This document shows positions 6,277-16,200 of a stretch of 38,332 nt of DNA, piece after piece. Under the pieces are notes generated by a model, which was given only the letters and a program-made list of their open reading frames with translations, was not told the origin of the DNA and ran no database searches. The DNA lies in contig CALWYL010000016.1 of the NCBI GenBank assembly GCA_944385765.1, forward strand, positions 1 through 38,332, given 5' to 3'. Position 1 is the stretch's first letter, and every line of letters begins with the position of its first letter. The translations under genes were made by a program, and so were the position numbers. The DNA comes from an uncultured Oscillospiraceae bacterium. GTDB lineage: Bacteria > Bacillota > Clostridia > Oscillospirales > Oscillospiraceae.

Positions 6277-8007
6277 ATGCGGATATACCGGCGCACCTTC
6301 CTGGTATATCTCCTGATAGTCCTGTTCCTGGTGACGGGCGTGCTCGCCGTGCTCTCCTACACGGTGCGCAGCGTGGGGCTCAACGCCTTCTCCTCGGAGG
6401 CGAACAGCTCCTTCATGCTGCTGGAGCAGCAGCTGACCCACGTCTCCAGCTCCATAGACGCGCTCTTCGTGCGCCTCTACTCCACCACCGCCCTGCGGGA
6501 GGACTTCTTCCACTTTTTTAATTCCTCTCCCAGCGAGTACGTGGCCTATCACCTGGACAACCCCAGCCGCGCGGAGAGCTACCTCGACGAGTGCGGCTCG
6601 CTGGTGGCGGAGACCGACTACTGCATCAGCCACATCCTGCACTACGGCGAGGGGCAGATAGCGGACACCGAGTACAGCCGCGAGGGCTACTCGCGCTGGC
6701 GCTCCCTCAGCGAGCGGGAGGCCGAGGAGCTCTGCCGCGACCATCTCACCATCTCCAAGGACGTGGACACGGCCGGCAGCGTCACCTTCGTGATAGAGCC
6801 CACGGGGCTGATATACGACTACTACTGTGCCGGCGGCGAGGTCGCCGCCAGCGTCACCATAGGCGGCACCACCTCCGTGGTGGGGGACACCGGCTGGCAG
6901 CAGGAGGTGGACTGGGAGTCCCTGGCCCAGTCCGGCCCCCGCCAGCCCGGCATACGGCGGGAGCCGGAGGGCCTGCTCTTCTCCGTCCGCAGCTCCTCCC
7001 TCTTCGGCTACACCCTGGTCTCCGCCGCCCCCTGGGGCGACTACATGAGCCTGCCCCTGCGCGCGGCGCTGCTCATCGGCCTGGCCGTGGCCGCCGGCCT
7101 GGTGCTGATAACCCTGCTCTACGCCCGCAAGTTCTCCAGCGACTCCGGCTTCATCCAGTCCATCCTGGACAGCATGTCCCGCGCCGAATCCAGCGACTTT
7201 GTCCCCGTGGACCCCGGTTCCCGCCGCGACGAGTACGCCGCCATCGCCCAGCATCTGAACAGCCTCTACGAGCACCTGCAGGCGCTGATAGAGCAGCGCT
7301 ACGTGCTCACGATAAGCCAGCAGCGGGCGGAGATTCAGCGCCTGAGCGCCCAGCTCAACCCGCACTTCCTCTACAACACGCTGGAGAGCATGCGCCTGCG
7401 CGCCCTGCGCGAAGGCGATGCGCCGATGGCCGAGGCCACCGGCGGCCTGGGCTCGCTCTACCGCAGCATAGTCAAGACCCCGCCCGTCATCACCATCGGC
7501 GAGGAGCTGGAGATAGCCCGCAAATACCTGGACCTCATGAGTTTCCTCCAGGGCGACAGCTTTGTCTACCACCTGGACGTCCCCAGCGAGTCCTTCGACA
7601 TCCCCACGCCCAAGATATGGATGCAGCCCATAGTGGAGAACTTCTTCAAGCACGACTTCCAGAGCACGGACGACATCAAGGTCGTGGTGATAAGCGGCGA
7701 GCTCACCCCCGGCCCTGACGGCGTGGGCCCCGCCAGCGGCCGCTGCCTCTCGCTGGAGTTTTTCAGCAACCTCGGCCACATAGAGCCCGACAAGCTCGCC
7801 GAGCTCAACCGCGCTTTCAGCTCCTCCGCCGCCGACGGCGAGGACAGCGGCGGCATCGGCCTCACCAGCGTCTGGTATCGCCTGCGGCTGTTCTACGGCG
7901 GCCGCATGAGCATGGAAATGTCCAATAACGCCCCCACGGGCGTCAGTTTACACATCAGGATAAGTGAGGAGGCGTCCGAGAGCGATGTACCGGCTTCTGA
8001 TAGTTGA
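6277..8007 (+). CDS. YesM-type sensor histidine kinase
   Basis: This 576-residue membrane kinase is partner of the downstream YesN-like regulator. A first membrane segment spans residues about 7-29, a roughly 230-residue extracellular sensing domain follows, and the second membrane segment lies near 260-281. The cytoplasmic kinase has the HisK_5 box QLNPHFLYNTLES with His363 as phosphorylation site, an N-box MQPIVENFFKH at 449-459 and a glycine box GGIGLTSVWYRL near 525. The usual FKHG reads FKHD here. The ATG at 6277 is chosen because the hydrophobic segment follows directly and upstream codons precede or overlap the promoter; its ribosome-binding site is weak. The stop overlaps the next gene by 23 bases. 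The ligand is unknown but probably a sugar. Confidence 0.92.
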   Translation: MRIYRRTFLVYLLIVLFLVTGVLAVLSYTVRSVGLNAFSSEANSSFMLLEQQLTHVSSSIDALFVRLYSTTALREDFFHFFNSSPSEYVAYHLDNPSRAESYLDECGSLVAETDYCISHILHYGEGQIADTEYSREGYSRWRSLSEREAEELCRDHLTISKDVDTAGSVTFVIEPTGLIYDYYCAGGEVAASVTIGGTTSVVGDTGWQQEVDWESLAQSGPRQPGIRREPEGLLFSVRSSSLFGYTLVSAAPWGDYMSLPLRAALLIGLAVAAGLVLITLLYARKFSSDSGFIQSILDSMSRAESSDFVPVDPGSRRDEYAAIAQHLNSLYEHLQALIEQRYVLTISQQRAEIQRLSAQLNPHFLYNTLESMRLRALREGDAPMAEATGGLGSLYRSIVKTPPVITIGEELEIARKYLDLMSFLQGDSFVYHLDVPSESFDIPTPKIWMQPIVENFFKHDFQSTDDIKVVVISGELTPGPDGVGPASGRCLSLEFFSNLGHIEPDKLAELNRAFSSSAADGEDSGGIGLTSVWYRLRLFYGGRMSMEMSNNAPTGVSLHIRISEEASESDVPASDS

Positions 8008-8785
8008 CGACGAAAAGGATATCTGCGAAAACCTCAAATACCTCATCGACTGGGAGCGTTACGGCATCGACTGCATCATGACCGCGAACACCTTCGAGTC
8101 CGCCATAGACATCGCCGTGGACTTCCAGCCCCACATGGCGCTGGTGGACATCAGCCTGAACGACGGCCACTGGGGCTATGAGCTGGTGGAGCACCTGCGC
8201 AGCGTCTGCCGCGGCACGGTGATATGCATGATAAGCGGCTACGACGACTTCTCCTTTGTCCAGCGCAGCATGAAGGCCGGCGCCAAGGACTACCTGCTCA
8301 AGCCGGTGGACGTGGGCGAGCTCTGCGCGTACATAGAGCACACCATCGTCAACGACCTCCACGGCACCCTGCCGGAGAAGGACGTCTCCCCCGAGGAGAT
8401 AGACCCCGTCCTCTGCCTGGAGTACTCCAAGCTCTCCAAGATAACCAACAAGATAATCCTCATAGTCAAGAGCAGCTACCGCAGCTCCCTCTCCCTCACC
8501 AGCATAGCGGAGATGTTCCACATGAGCAGCAAGTACATAGGCCGCATATTTCTCAAGGACACAGGGCTCAAGTTCTCCGAGTACCTGATGGTCTACCGCA
8601 TGCTCATGGCCCGCAATCTCATCGTCAGCACCAAGGAGAAGATATCCGTCATCGCCGCCAGTGTGGGCTACTCGCAGATAAACAACTTCTACGTCCATTT
8701 CAAGAACTACTTCAACGTCTCCCCCAGCTCCCTGCGCAATTACAGCAGCTCCGTCGAGCCCGCCGACGGGGGGCAGACGCCGTGA
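7985..8785 (+). CDS. YesN-type response regulator with AraC-family DNA-binding domain
   Basis: This 266-residue regulator has a receiver domain (residues 1-120) with the acidic pair Asp8-Asp9, phosphoacceptor Asp55 in LVDISL, and the Lys of YLLKPVD. A double helix-turn-helix AraC domain occupies about residues 160-255, ending in the typical VGYSQINNFYVHFKNYFNVSPSSLR. The ATG at 7985 is chosen over an in-frame GTG at 7964 because that GTG sits on the AGGAGG ribosome-binding site 12 bases before the ATG. It is shorter than Bacillus YesN because there is little linker. It overlaps yesM at the start and the binding-protein gene at the end. Likely targets are the divergent ROK/manA unit and the convergent ABC/glycosidase operon. 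Confidence 0.93.
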   Translation: MYRLLIVDDEKDICENLKYLIDWERYGIDCIMTANTFESAIDIAVDFQPHMALVDISLNDGHWGYELVEHLRSVCRGTVICMISGYDDFSFVQRSMKAGAKDYLLKPVDVGELCAYIEHTIVNDLHGTLPEKDVSPEEIDPVLCLEYSKLSKITNKIILIVKSSYRSSLSLTSIAEMFHMSSKYIGRIFLKDTGLKFSEYLMVYRMLMARNLIVSTKEKISVIAASVGYSQINNFYVHFKNYFNVSPSSLRNYSSSVEPADGGQTP

Positions 8786-10266
8786 AAAAGCGCCGCCTCT
8801 TCCTCATCCTCGCCGCGGCGCTGCTCGCGGCCGCCGCCGTGGCCGCCGCGCTCATCCTCGGCGGCGAGCGCGACGCGCTGGAGGACGGCTCCGGCAGCTC
8901 CGTCGAGCTGGTGTACTACACCATCGGCGACCCGGACGAGGACCTGGAGCTGGTCAACCAGGCCATAAACGAGCTGCTGCTGGAGCGCTACGGCTTCACC
9001 ATCGACTACCGCAAGCTGGGCTGGAACGAATATGAGGCCTATCTGACCTCGCTCGTAAACACCCACTCCGGCTTCGACATCGCCTTCACCTGGACCGAGG
9101 GCTATCAGGAGAACGCCGTGGCCGGCCACTGGCTGGACATCACGGACTTCCTCTCCACGGAGGACTTCCAGGGGCTCGGCTCCGCCGTGGACGAGCGCTT
9201 CTGGCACGGCGCCGCCGTGGGCGGCAGGGTCTACGGCGTGCCCACCAACAAGGAGCTGGCCACCCCTCTGCACTTCCTCTACTCGGCGGAGCTGGTGGAG
9301 AAGTACGGCGTGGACATCGAGTCCTACGACAGCATAGCCTCCCTGGAGGGCGTGCTGGAGGAGGTCGCCGCCGGCGAGAGCGGCTGCATCCCCCTCTTCT
9401 TCGACTCCTCGCACGTGAATCTGGTCGCCACCCTGGGCTATGAGTACGCGGCCTACTCCGACCTGCCCCTGGTCGTCCGCAGCGGGGACAGCTCCTGCGC
9501 CGTGCTCAACGCCTTTGAGCAGCCGGACGTCCTGCAGCTGCTGGACACCCTGCGCCGCTACTACCTCCTGGGCTATATCAACCAGGACGCCGCCATCCGC
9601 AGCAACCTCTCCCGCTTTGACGACGAGCGGGTGTTCCTGCGCATCGCCAGCGGCGGGCCGGACTCCGCCGCCAGCTACAGCCAGACCTTCGGCTACCCCA
9701 TAGTGGTCCACCAGTCCAGCGAGAGCATAGTCACCAGCGAGTCCACCCAGGGCGGCATCATGGCCGTGAACGCCTACACCGCCCATCCCCGGGAGTGCCT
9801 GGTCTTTCTGCAGGCGCTGAACACCGACCCGGAGCTGCGCAACCTCTTCAACTACGGCATAGAGGGCGTGCACTACACCCTCACCGACAGCGGCCAGGTG
9901 CACAGCATCTCCGGCGGCTACACCGGCGTGGAGTACACCCAGGGCAACTGGTTCATCCTGCGCACGCGGGAGGGCGAGCGGCCCGACAAGTGGGAGGTCT
10001 ACCGCGAGTTCAACGACGAGGCCCGCGAATCCGAGCTGCTGGGCTTCAGCCCCTCCTACGACGGGCTGGAGAGCCAGCGCCAGGCCGTGGCCGACCTCTA
10101 CCAGCGCTACGGCAGCGCCCTCTTCACCGGCACGGTGGACCCGGAAATATATGTGCCCCGCTTCCTCGAAGAGCTGGAGGCCGCGGGGCTGGACGAGCTG
10201 CAGAGTGCTCTGCAGTCTCAGATTGACGCTTTTCTCACTGAAAACAAGGGGGATGCTGTAGAATGA
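8782..10266 (+). CDS. Membrane-tethered extracellular solute-binding protein in the sensor operon
   Basis: This 494-residue protein is homologous to the lipoprotein encoded at 17468-18979: both share the VDE-x-(F/Y)W ... YGVPT block, a YTQG segment and a C-terminal LTGT(M/V)DP ... QIDAF tail like that of LipO/DUF3502-type binding proteins. The N-terminus KKRRLFLILAAALLAAAAVAAALILGG is a hydrophobic segment without a lipobox cysteine, so the protein is either anchored by an uncleaved helix or cleaved by signal peptidase I. The start is a GTG overlapping the yesN stop (GTGA), preceded by a G-run. Placed between yesN and yesL and away from any permease gene, it may present ligand to YesM rather than to a transporter, which is an inference. 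Confidence 0.87.
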   Translation: MKKRRLFLILAAALLAAAAVAAALILGGERDALEDGSGSSVELVYYTIGDPDEDLELVNQAINELLLERYGFTIDYRKLGWNEYEAYLTSLVNTHSGFDIAFTWTEGYQENAVAGHWLDITDFLSTEDFQGLGSAVDERFWHGAAVGGRVYGVPTNKELATPLHFLYSAELVEKYGVDIESYDSIASLEGVLEEVAAGESGCIPLFFDSSHVNLVATLGYEYAAYSDLPLVVRSGDSSCAVLNAFEQPDVLQLLDTLRRYYLLGYINQDAAIRSNLSRFDDERVFLRIASGGPDSAASYSQTFGYPIVVHQSSESIVTSESTQGGIMAVNAYTAHPRECLVFLQALNTDPELRNLFNYGIEGVHYTLTDSGQVHSISGGYTGVEYTQGNWFILRTREGERPDKWEVYREFNDEARESELLGFSPSYDGLESQRQAVADLYQRYGSALFTGTVDPEIYVPRFLEELEAAGLDELQSALQSQIDAFLTENKGDAVE

Positions 10267-10904
10267 AGAGGAGATTCGGGGACGGCCCCGTCTCGCGGCT
10301 GCTCTCCGCGCTTTTTGACCTGGTGATGATAAACCTGCTGCTCATCGTCTGTTCCCTGCCGCTGTTCACGGCCGGCGCGGCCGCCTGCGGGGCCTTTATG
10401 GCCGTGCGCTCTGTGCTGCAGGACGGCAGGAGCAGCGCCGTGGGCACCTTCTTCTCGGGCTTCAGGGAGAACTTCCGCCAGGCCGCCTATCTCAGCCTGG
10501 GCTCCATAGTGGTCACCGCTGCGCTCTTCAGCTACTACCTGCTGCTGAGGCTCTACTTCGAGGGCACGGCCTACACCGTGCTGCTGGTCGTGCTGGGCCT
10601 GGTGGCCTTTGTGTTCCTGGCCGTGCTGGCCTATGCCGTGCCGCTGATAACGCGCTACCGCAACAGCCTGCGCGAGCACCTGCACAACGCACTCATCCTC
10701 AGCGTGCTCAACTTGCCCCGCACAGTGGTGATGGTGTTTTTGCACGCCCTGCCCTTTATCCTGTTCTTCCTCATCCCCGTGGCCTTTGTCTACACGCTCC
10801 TCTTCTGGCTGCTGCTCGGCATGTCCTTCGCCCTGCTGGTGGACGCCCTGCTTCTGAGGGACGTGTTCGACCGCCTGGAGCGCGGGGAGCTCAGCTCAAG
10901 GTGA
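10263..10904 (+). CDS. YesL-family membrane protein (DUF624)
   Basis: This 213-residue polytopic protein has about five or six predicted membrane helices, starting with LFDLVMINLLLIVCSLPLFTAG near residue 17, the family's hallmark opening. The ends are basic. YesL proteins accompany YesMN systems and rhamnogalacturonan or other sugar ABC transporters in Firmicutes, but their biochemical role is not established. The ATG overlaps the preceding stop codon (ATGA). The stop lies inside the end of the convergent GH3 gene, with a 14-base overlap of the 3' ends and no terminator between them. Confidence 0.9.
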   Translation: MKRRFGDGPVSRLLSALFDLVMINLLLIVCSLPLFTAGAAACGAFMAVRSVLQDGRSSAVGTFFSGFRENFRQAAYLSLGSIVVTAALFSYYLLLRLYFEGTAYTVLLVVLGLVAFVFLAVLAYAVPLITRYRNSLREHLHNALILSVLNLPRTVVMVFLHALPFILFFLIPVAFVYTLLFWLLLGMSFALLVDALLLRDVFDRLERGELSSR

Positions 10905-13167
10905 ACTCCCCGCTCAGCAGCGTCTCTCCCCCGTCGCACACGAACCACTCTATGCGCCCCGGCGGGGTGACCCATCTCTCCCCGTCCCACTGCCTCAGGC
11001 TCTCGGGCGCTATCCTCAGCGTGAACTCCCCCCGCTCTCCCGCGGGTATGAACAGCTTTTTGAAGTCGCACAGCTGCCTCGCGCGCGAGGTGGCTATGCC
11101 CTGGGTGCGGTGGATATAGAGCTGCGGCACGGCGTAGCCCCCGCGGCCCCCGGTGTTCACCGCCTCCACGCCTATTTCCACCCCGTTTTCCCCCGGATTT
11201 TCCCCCTCAAGGGCCCCATGCGGGCCCTTTTTTTCGCGCCAGGAGAAGCTCGTGTAGCTCAGCCCGGCCCCGAAGTGCCAGCGCGGGGCGCTCTGCGGCG
11301 AGTCGTAGTAGCGCATGGCGGCGTAGGAGTCCTTGTAGTTGTAGTACACCGGCAGCTGCCCCACCGTGTCCGGCAGCGAGGCCGGCAGCCTGCCCGCCGG
11401 CTCTATCTCGCCATATATCAGCCCGGCTATGGCCTTACCGCCCATGGGGCCGGGGTAGAAGGCGTAGATTATGGCGTCCGAGAGCCGCTCTATCTCCTCC
11501 ATGGCATAGGGCCTGCCCGCTATGAGCACCGTCACCAGCGGCCGCCCGGTCCGCCTCATCGCGCGCAGCAGCTCCATCTGGGCCCCGGGCAGGCGCAGCT
11601 CGCAGGCGTCCACGCCCTCGCCGCAGTCCATGGTGGCCCGCTCCTGGGCCAGCAGGGCCCCGTTGGCGTCGAACTCCCCGCCGGAGAATCGGCTGGAGCT
11701 CCCCCCCAGCACCACGACCACCAGGTCCGACTCCCGCGCGGCGCTCTCCGCCAGGGCCAGCGCGCCGTCGGAGTGCGCGCCGAACATGGGGCAGCCCGGC
11801 ATATAGCTCATCGCGTCCCCCCGCTCACCGGCCAGGCGCTCCATGGCCTGGTGGATGGTGGAGCCGCTGCCCGGCCTCTGCGGCGGCGTGTAGTCGCCCA
11901 GCTGGGCGTAGATGTTGTCGGACGCCGGCCCGGTGAGCAGTATGCGCCGCCCGCCGCCCGTGAGCGGCAGCAGATTGCCGCTGTTTTTCAGCAGCACGGG
12001 CGTCTGCTCCGCCAGGCGCTCCGGCTGGGGGAAGCGCTCCGGCGAGGCGTAAACCTGCCAGTGCGCCCCCTCGGCCACGAAGGGCTCCTCAAATAGCCCG
12101 CGGCGGAACTTCAGCTCCAGCACGCGCCCGGCCGCCTCGTCTATGCGCTCCTCGCCCACCAGGCCCCGCTCCACGGCCTCCTCCAGCAGGGAGAACGCCG
12201 TGTCCCAGAGCCCCATGTCCACCCCCGCGTTCATGCCCAGCGCGCCGGAGAGCAGCCGCGAGCCGGTGACGGCGTCCAGCTGGTCGAGCGCCACGCCGTC
12301 GGACATCACTATGCCCCCAAACCCCAGCTCGCCCCTCAGGTAATCCGTCAGCAGGCGCCTGTTGGCGTGGCAGTATATGCCGTCTATCTCGTTGTAGGCG
12401 GCCATCATCCCGGCCGCCCCGGCCCTCACGGCCGCCTCCGCCGGCGGCAGGTGTATCTCCCTCAGCTCGCGCGGGCCTATGCGCGCCGCGCTGGCGTTCA
12501 CCCCGCCGGTGGTCTCCCCCTGGGCGCAGAGGTGCTTGGCCACCACGTCCACGCCCTCGCCCCTCAGCGCGCCGATGACGGCCTCCGTCAGCCGCGAGCA
12601 GAGCAGCGGGTCCTCGCCGAAGCACTCCTCGCTCCGCCCCCAGCGGGGGTCGCGCAGCACGTCCAGGCAGGAGACCAGGGCCAGGTCCACCCCCATCTCC
12701 CTCAGCTGCCGCCCGCATACCGCGGCGGCCTCGGCCAGCAGCCGGGGGTCGAAGGCCGCCGCCGCGGCCAGGTTCACCGGCAGCAGGCAGCCGTCCAGCG
12801 CCTGGTGCCCATGGGGGCACTCCGTCGCCATCAGCACCGGTATGCCGAAGCGCGAGTGCTCCATCACATACCTCTGCACGGCGTTGCGCGCGCGGGGGCT
12901 CAGCTCCCCGTCCAGGCCGCTGGCGAAGTCCCTGGCCGACCAGGGGTCCGCCCTGTACAGCCCGTAGAGCGCACCCATGCCCGAATAGCGCTCCACCTCT
13001 GCACGGAACTCGTCGTTGAACACTATTTGCTCCCCGCTCCGCTCATATATGGCGAAGCCGTAGAGCCTCTGGTTGAGCTGCCCCACCTTTTCGCGCAGGC
13101 TCATGCGCCCGAGCAGGTCCCTCGCCCGCTCAGCCGGCGGCAGGGATTTGTCGAGATAGGCCTCCAT
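10891..13167 (-). CDS. Glycoside hydrolase family 3 protein (beta-glucosidase type)
   Basis: This 758-residue protein without a signal peptide is predicted to act in the cytoplasm. The GH3 barrel is shown by KHLCAQGE near residue 211, PRELREIHLPPAEAAVRAG, AAYNEIDGIYCHANRRLLTDYLRGE, and MSDGVALDQLD with the probable nucleophile Asp290. The C-terminal alpha/beta domain follows (LLTGPASDN near 420), and the last 110 residues form a fibronectin-III-like domain, as in beta-glucosidases and beta-xylosidases. Start at 13167 is supported by GGGAGG seven bases upstream; an upstream in-frame extension lacks one. It is last in the mannosidase operon, separated from GH38 by a hairpin with a T-tract. It may remove terminal beta-linked glucose, xylose or another sugar; substrate cannot be read from sequence. 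Confidence 0.92.
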   Translation of the reverse strand: MEAYLDKSLPPAERARDLLGRMSLREKVGQLNQRLYGFAIYERSGEQIVFNDEFRAEVERYSGMGALYGLYRADPWSARDFASGLDGELSPRARNAVQRYVMEHSRFGIPVLMATECPHGHQALDGCLLPVNLAAAAAFDPRLLAEAAAVCGRQLREMGVDLALVSCLDVLRDPRWGRSEECFGEDPLLCSRLTEAVIGALRGEGVDVVAKHLCAQGETTGGVNASAARIGPRELREIHLPPAEAAVRAGAAGMMAAYNEIDGIYCHANRRLLTDYLRGELGFGGIVMSDGVALDQLDAVTGSRLLSGALGMNAGVDMGLWDTAFSLLEEAVERGLVGEERIDEAAGRVLELKFRRGLFEEPFVAEGAHWQVYASPERFPQPERLAEQTPVLLKNSGNLLPLTGGGRRILLTGPASDNIYAQLGDYTPPQRPGSGSTIHQAMERLAGERGDAMSYMPGCPMFGAHSDGALALAESAARESDLVVVVLGGSSSRFSGGEFDANGALLAQERATMDCGEGVDACELRLPGAQMELLRAMRRTGRPLVTVLIAGRPYAMEEIERLSDAIIYAFYPGPMGGKAIAGLIYGEIEPAGRLPASLPDTVGQLPVYYNYKDSYAAMRYYDSPQSAPRWHFGAGLSYTSFSWREKKGPHGALEGENPGENGVEIGVEAVNTGGRGGYAVPQLYIHRTQGIATSRARQLCDFKKLFIPAGERGEFTLRIAPESLRQWDGERWVTPPGRIEWFVCDGGETLLSGEFTLS

Positions 13168-13185
13168 CCATGTCCTCCCATTTCC

Positions 13186-13220
13186 AAAAAATACGGGGGC
13201 GCGCCTCAGACGCACCCCCG
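13186..13220 (-). terminator. Terminator-like hairpin between GH38 and GH3 genes
   Basis: On the minus strand a 10-bp stem (13220-13211 with 13203-13194, one T-G pair) with a 7-base loop is followed by TATTTTTT. It lies directly before the GH3 ribosome-binding site. Because the operon continues, it probably acts as a partial terminator or attenuator lowering or conditioning GH3 expression. Confidence 0.7.
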
Positions 13221-13247
13221 GATGCGCGCGGTGATGAGCGCGCTCTT

Positions 13248-16200
13248 TTATTCGCAGAGTATGGTAACTACCTCATAGGGCTTGACGCGCAGCTCCACAC
13301 AGCCGTCGGGGCCGACGGCCAGCTCGCTCTCGCGCTCCTCCAGCAGGTTGCAGCTCCAGGCGCGGCTGGTGCCCTGGGGCAGGCGGACCCTCGCCCTGGT
13401 CAGCGCGTTCTCGCTCTCGTAGAGCCTCAGCACCGTGCCCTGGCCGTTCTCGGCCCTCTTCACCGTCTCCAGCACTATGTTGTCCGGCCCGGCCGAGGCG
13501 TAGGAGAAGCACTTGCCCTCCTGCCCGCCGGCGAGCGCGTACATCGGCTGGTTGAGCTTATAGCCCTCGCGCACCACGCCGCCCTCGCGCCAGTCTCCGC
13601 CGTGCGGCATGATGGCGTAGGTGAACACGTGCCTCTCCACGTCGGCCATGGGGTTGGGCTCGATGCCGGACTTTATCAGCGTCAGGCTCAGCACGCCGTC
13701 GTGCACGGAATGGCCGTACTTGCAGTCGTTGAGCAGCGCCACGCCGTAGTGGCCCTCGGAGAAGTCCATCCACTTCTGCCCGCAGGACTCGAAGCGCGCC
13801 TGGTCCCAGCTGGTGTTCTTGTGCACCTTGCGTTTGAGGTTGCCGAACTGTATGTCGAACGTGGCCTCGTCGCTGTGCACCTGCACGGGGAACTCCACCT
13901 TCAGCAGATGCTGGTGCAGCGTCCAGTCCACCTCGGTCTCGAAGTCTATGCGGCGGCTGTCGGCGTAGAAGTACACGTTCTGGGCGATGGTCACGCCGCT
14001 TATCTCATACTCCAGCCTCAGCGCGGCGCGCACGGCGCCCAGCTCGGTCCACTCCATCTTCGTCAGGTTGTCCACGGGCCAGGACTTCTCGGTGTAGTAC
14101 ATGTCGATGTCCCAGTTGTCGTAGTAGATGGGCTTGTCCTCGAACATGCGCATCAGGTTGCCGAGGCGGCCCTCCTGCAGGACCTCCCTGTCAAACTCGC
14201 GGTCGAATATGGAGCTGAAGTGCCCGTGTTCGTCGAACTTTATCACATAGAAGGGCGTCACCAGCGTGTCACCGTCCAGGTGGAAGCGGGCGGCCGGCGG
14301 TTCGGCCCCCACGCCCATCAGGGCCTTGTAGCCCTTGGGCGGTATGCCCCTCACGTAGGCGACGGCCCCGTCCGCCGTGCGCTGCACGGGGAACACGTTG
14401 CCCGCGCCGTCGGTCAGCGCGTCCGCCTCCACGCCCTCGAGCCTGACCAGGTCGTCGCGCTCAAAGCCGAGTGTGTTGAACACGGTGACGGCCTCTCCCT
14501 CGACGGCGAGGGCGGTGAGCCTCTCGCGCAGCAGCCCGGAGGCCTTCTCCGCCAGCTCCGCGTACTCGCGGCGCGTGACCTCGTACACCTCGTGGATGGA
14601 ACTTCCCGGGAGTATGTCGTGGAACTGGTTGAGCAGCATGACCTTCCACATGCCGTCCAGCTCCTCCGCCGGATAGGGCAGAGTTTCCGAGGCGATGGAG
14701 CTCAGCAGCTCCAGGTCCATCAGCAGCAGCTCATTCTTGCGGTTGGCCCTCTTGTTGCGGGCCATGGAGGTGTAGGTCCCGCGGTGGTACTCGAAGTAGA
14801 GCTCGCCCTCCCAGGTCTCCAGGCGCGGGTTGTCCCTCACGCGCTCGTCGAGCTCGCGGAAGTACTCCCCGGCGAACTCCTGCCGCACACAGGGTATGCC
14901 CTTGACGCCGCGCTCCATGCGCCTGGACACCTCCAGCATCTCCCTCGTGGGGCCGCCGCCGCCGTCGCCATAGCCGAAGGCGATGAGTATGTCCTTGTTT
15001 ATCTCCTTGTTCTGATAGCGCTCCCAGCCGCCCATGATGGCGTCGGGATGCAGCAGCCCGTTGTAGGTGGTGAAGAAGTTTTTCTTCACGTCCTGGCCCA
15101 CACCGGCGGTGGTTATCAGGTGGGTGAGCACCTCGCTGCCGTCAATGCCGCGCCAGATAAAGGTGTCGTTGGGTATCTTGTCTATCTGGTTCCAGGCCAG
15201 CTTGGTGGTCATGAAGTACTTTATCCCGCTGCGCTTCATTATCTGCGGCAGCGCGCCGGAGTAGCCGAACACGTCCGGCAGCCAGAGCACCTGGCAGTCA
15301 ATGCCGAACTCGTCTTTGAAAAAGCGCTTTCCGTGGACAAACTGCCTTACCAGGGACTCGCCGGAGGTGAGGTTGGTGTCCGCCTCCAGCCACATGCCGC
15401 CCTCGCCCTCCCAGCGGCCCTCGGCCACGCGGCGCTTGATGCGCTCGTACACCTCGGGATACCTCTGGCGCAGGAAGTCATAGAGCACGGGCTGGCTGGA
15501 CATGAACTTGTATCCGGGATACTCCTCCATCAGCTTGAGCACGGTGGCGAAGCTGCGCGCCACCTTCTCGCGCGTCTGGGCCACGGTCCACCACCAGGCC
15601 ACGTCGATGTGGGTGTGCCCGATGCAGGTGGCCACCACGTCGGAGAAGCCGCCCATGCCGCTGTACAGCCTGCGCTCCAGCAGCTCGCGCGCGGCCAGCA
15701 CGGAGTCGGCGAACTCCCCGGAGTAGGGGCGGCGCAGATCCAGCAGGTTGACCGCCTCGTTGAGCGCGGTCTGGATGTCCAGCCTGTTCTTGTCGTCCTC
15801 GTCCATGCGGGGGAAGGCCCAGAGCGGCACCTGCAGGTCGTAGTACAGCCCGTTTACCTCCTCGTCGAGCCAGTAGAGCTCGGCGATGAACTTGAACTCG
15901 CTGTAGAGCGTGCCCGTGTAGGACTGCAGGTCCAGACGCAGCGTCTCCCCGCCCCGCGCGCGCTCGAGCAGGCGCACCTCGCGGTGGTTCATGTCCAGTC
16001 CCTGGGTGACCTCCCCGTCCACGAAGAGCAGGAACTGCGGGTTCTTGCCGTCGTCGTACTCGTCAATCTGCGTTCGCACATTGAGCCACACAGACTTGCC
16101 GGCGAACTCCTGCGGGACGGTTATCTCGCTGCGGAACCAGTAGTGCTCGTCCGGCCCATACCAGTGCATGGTGTCACAGTTGAAGTCCTCCCAGGGCTCG

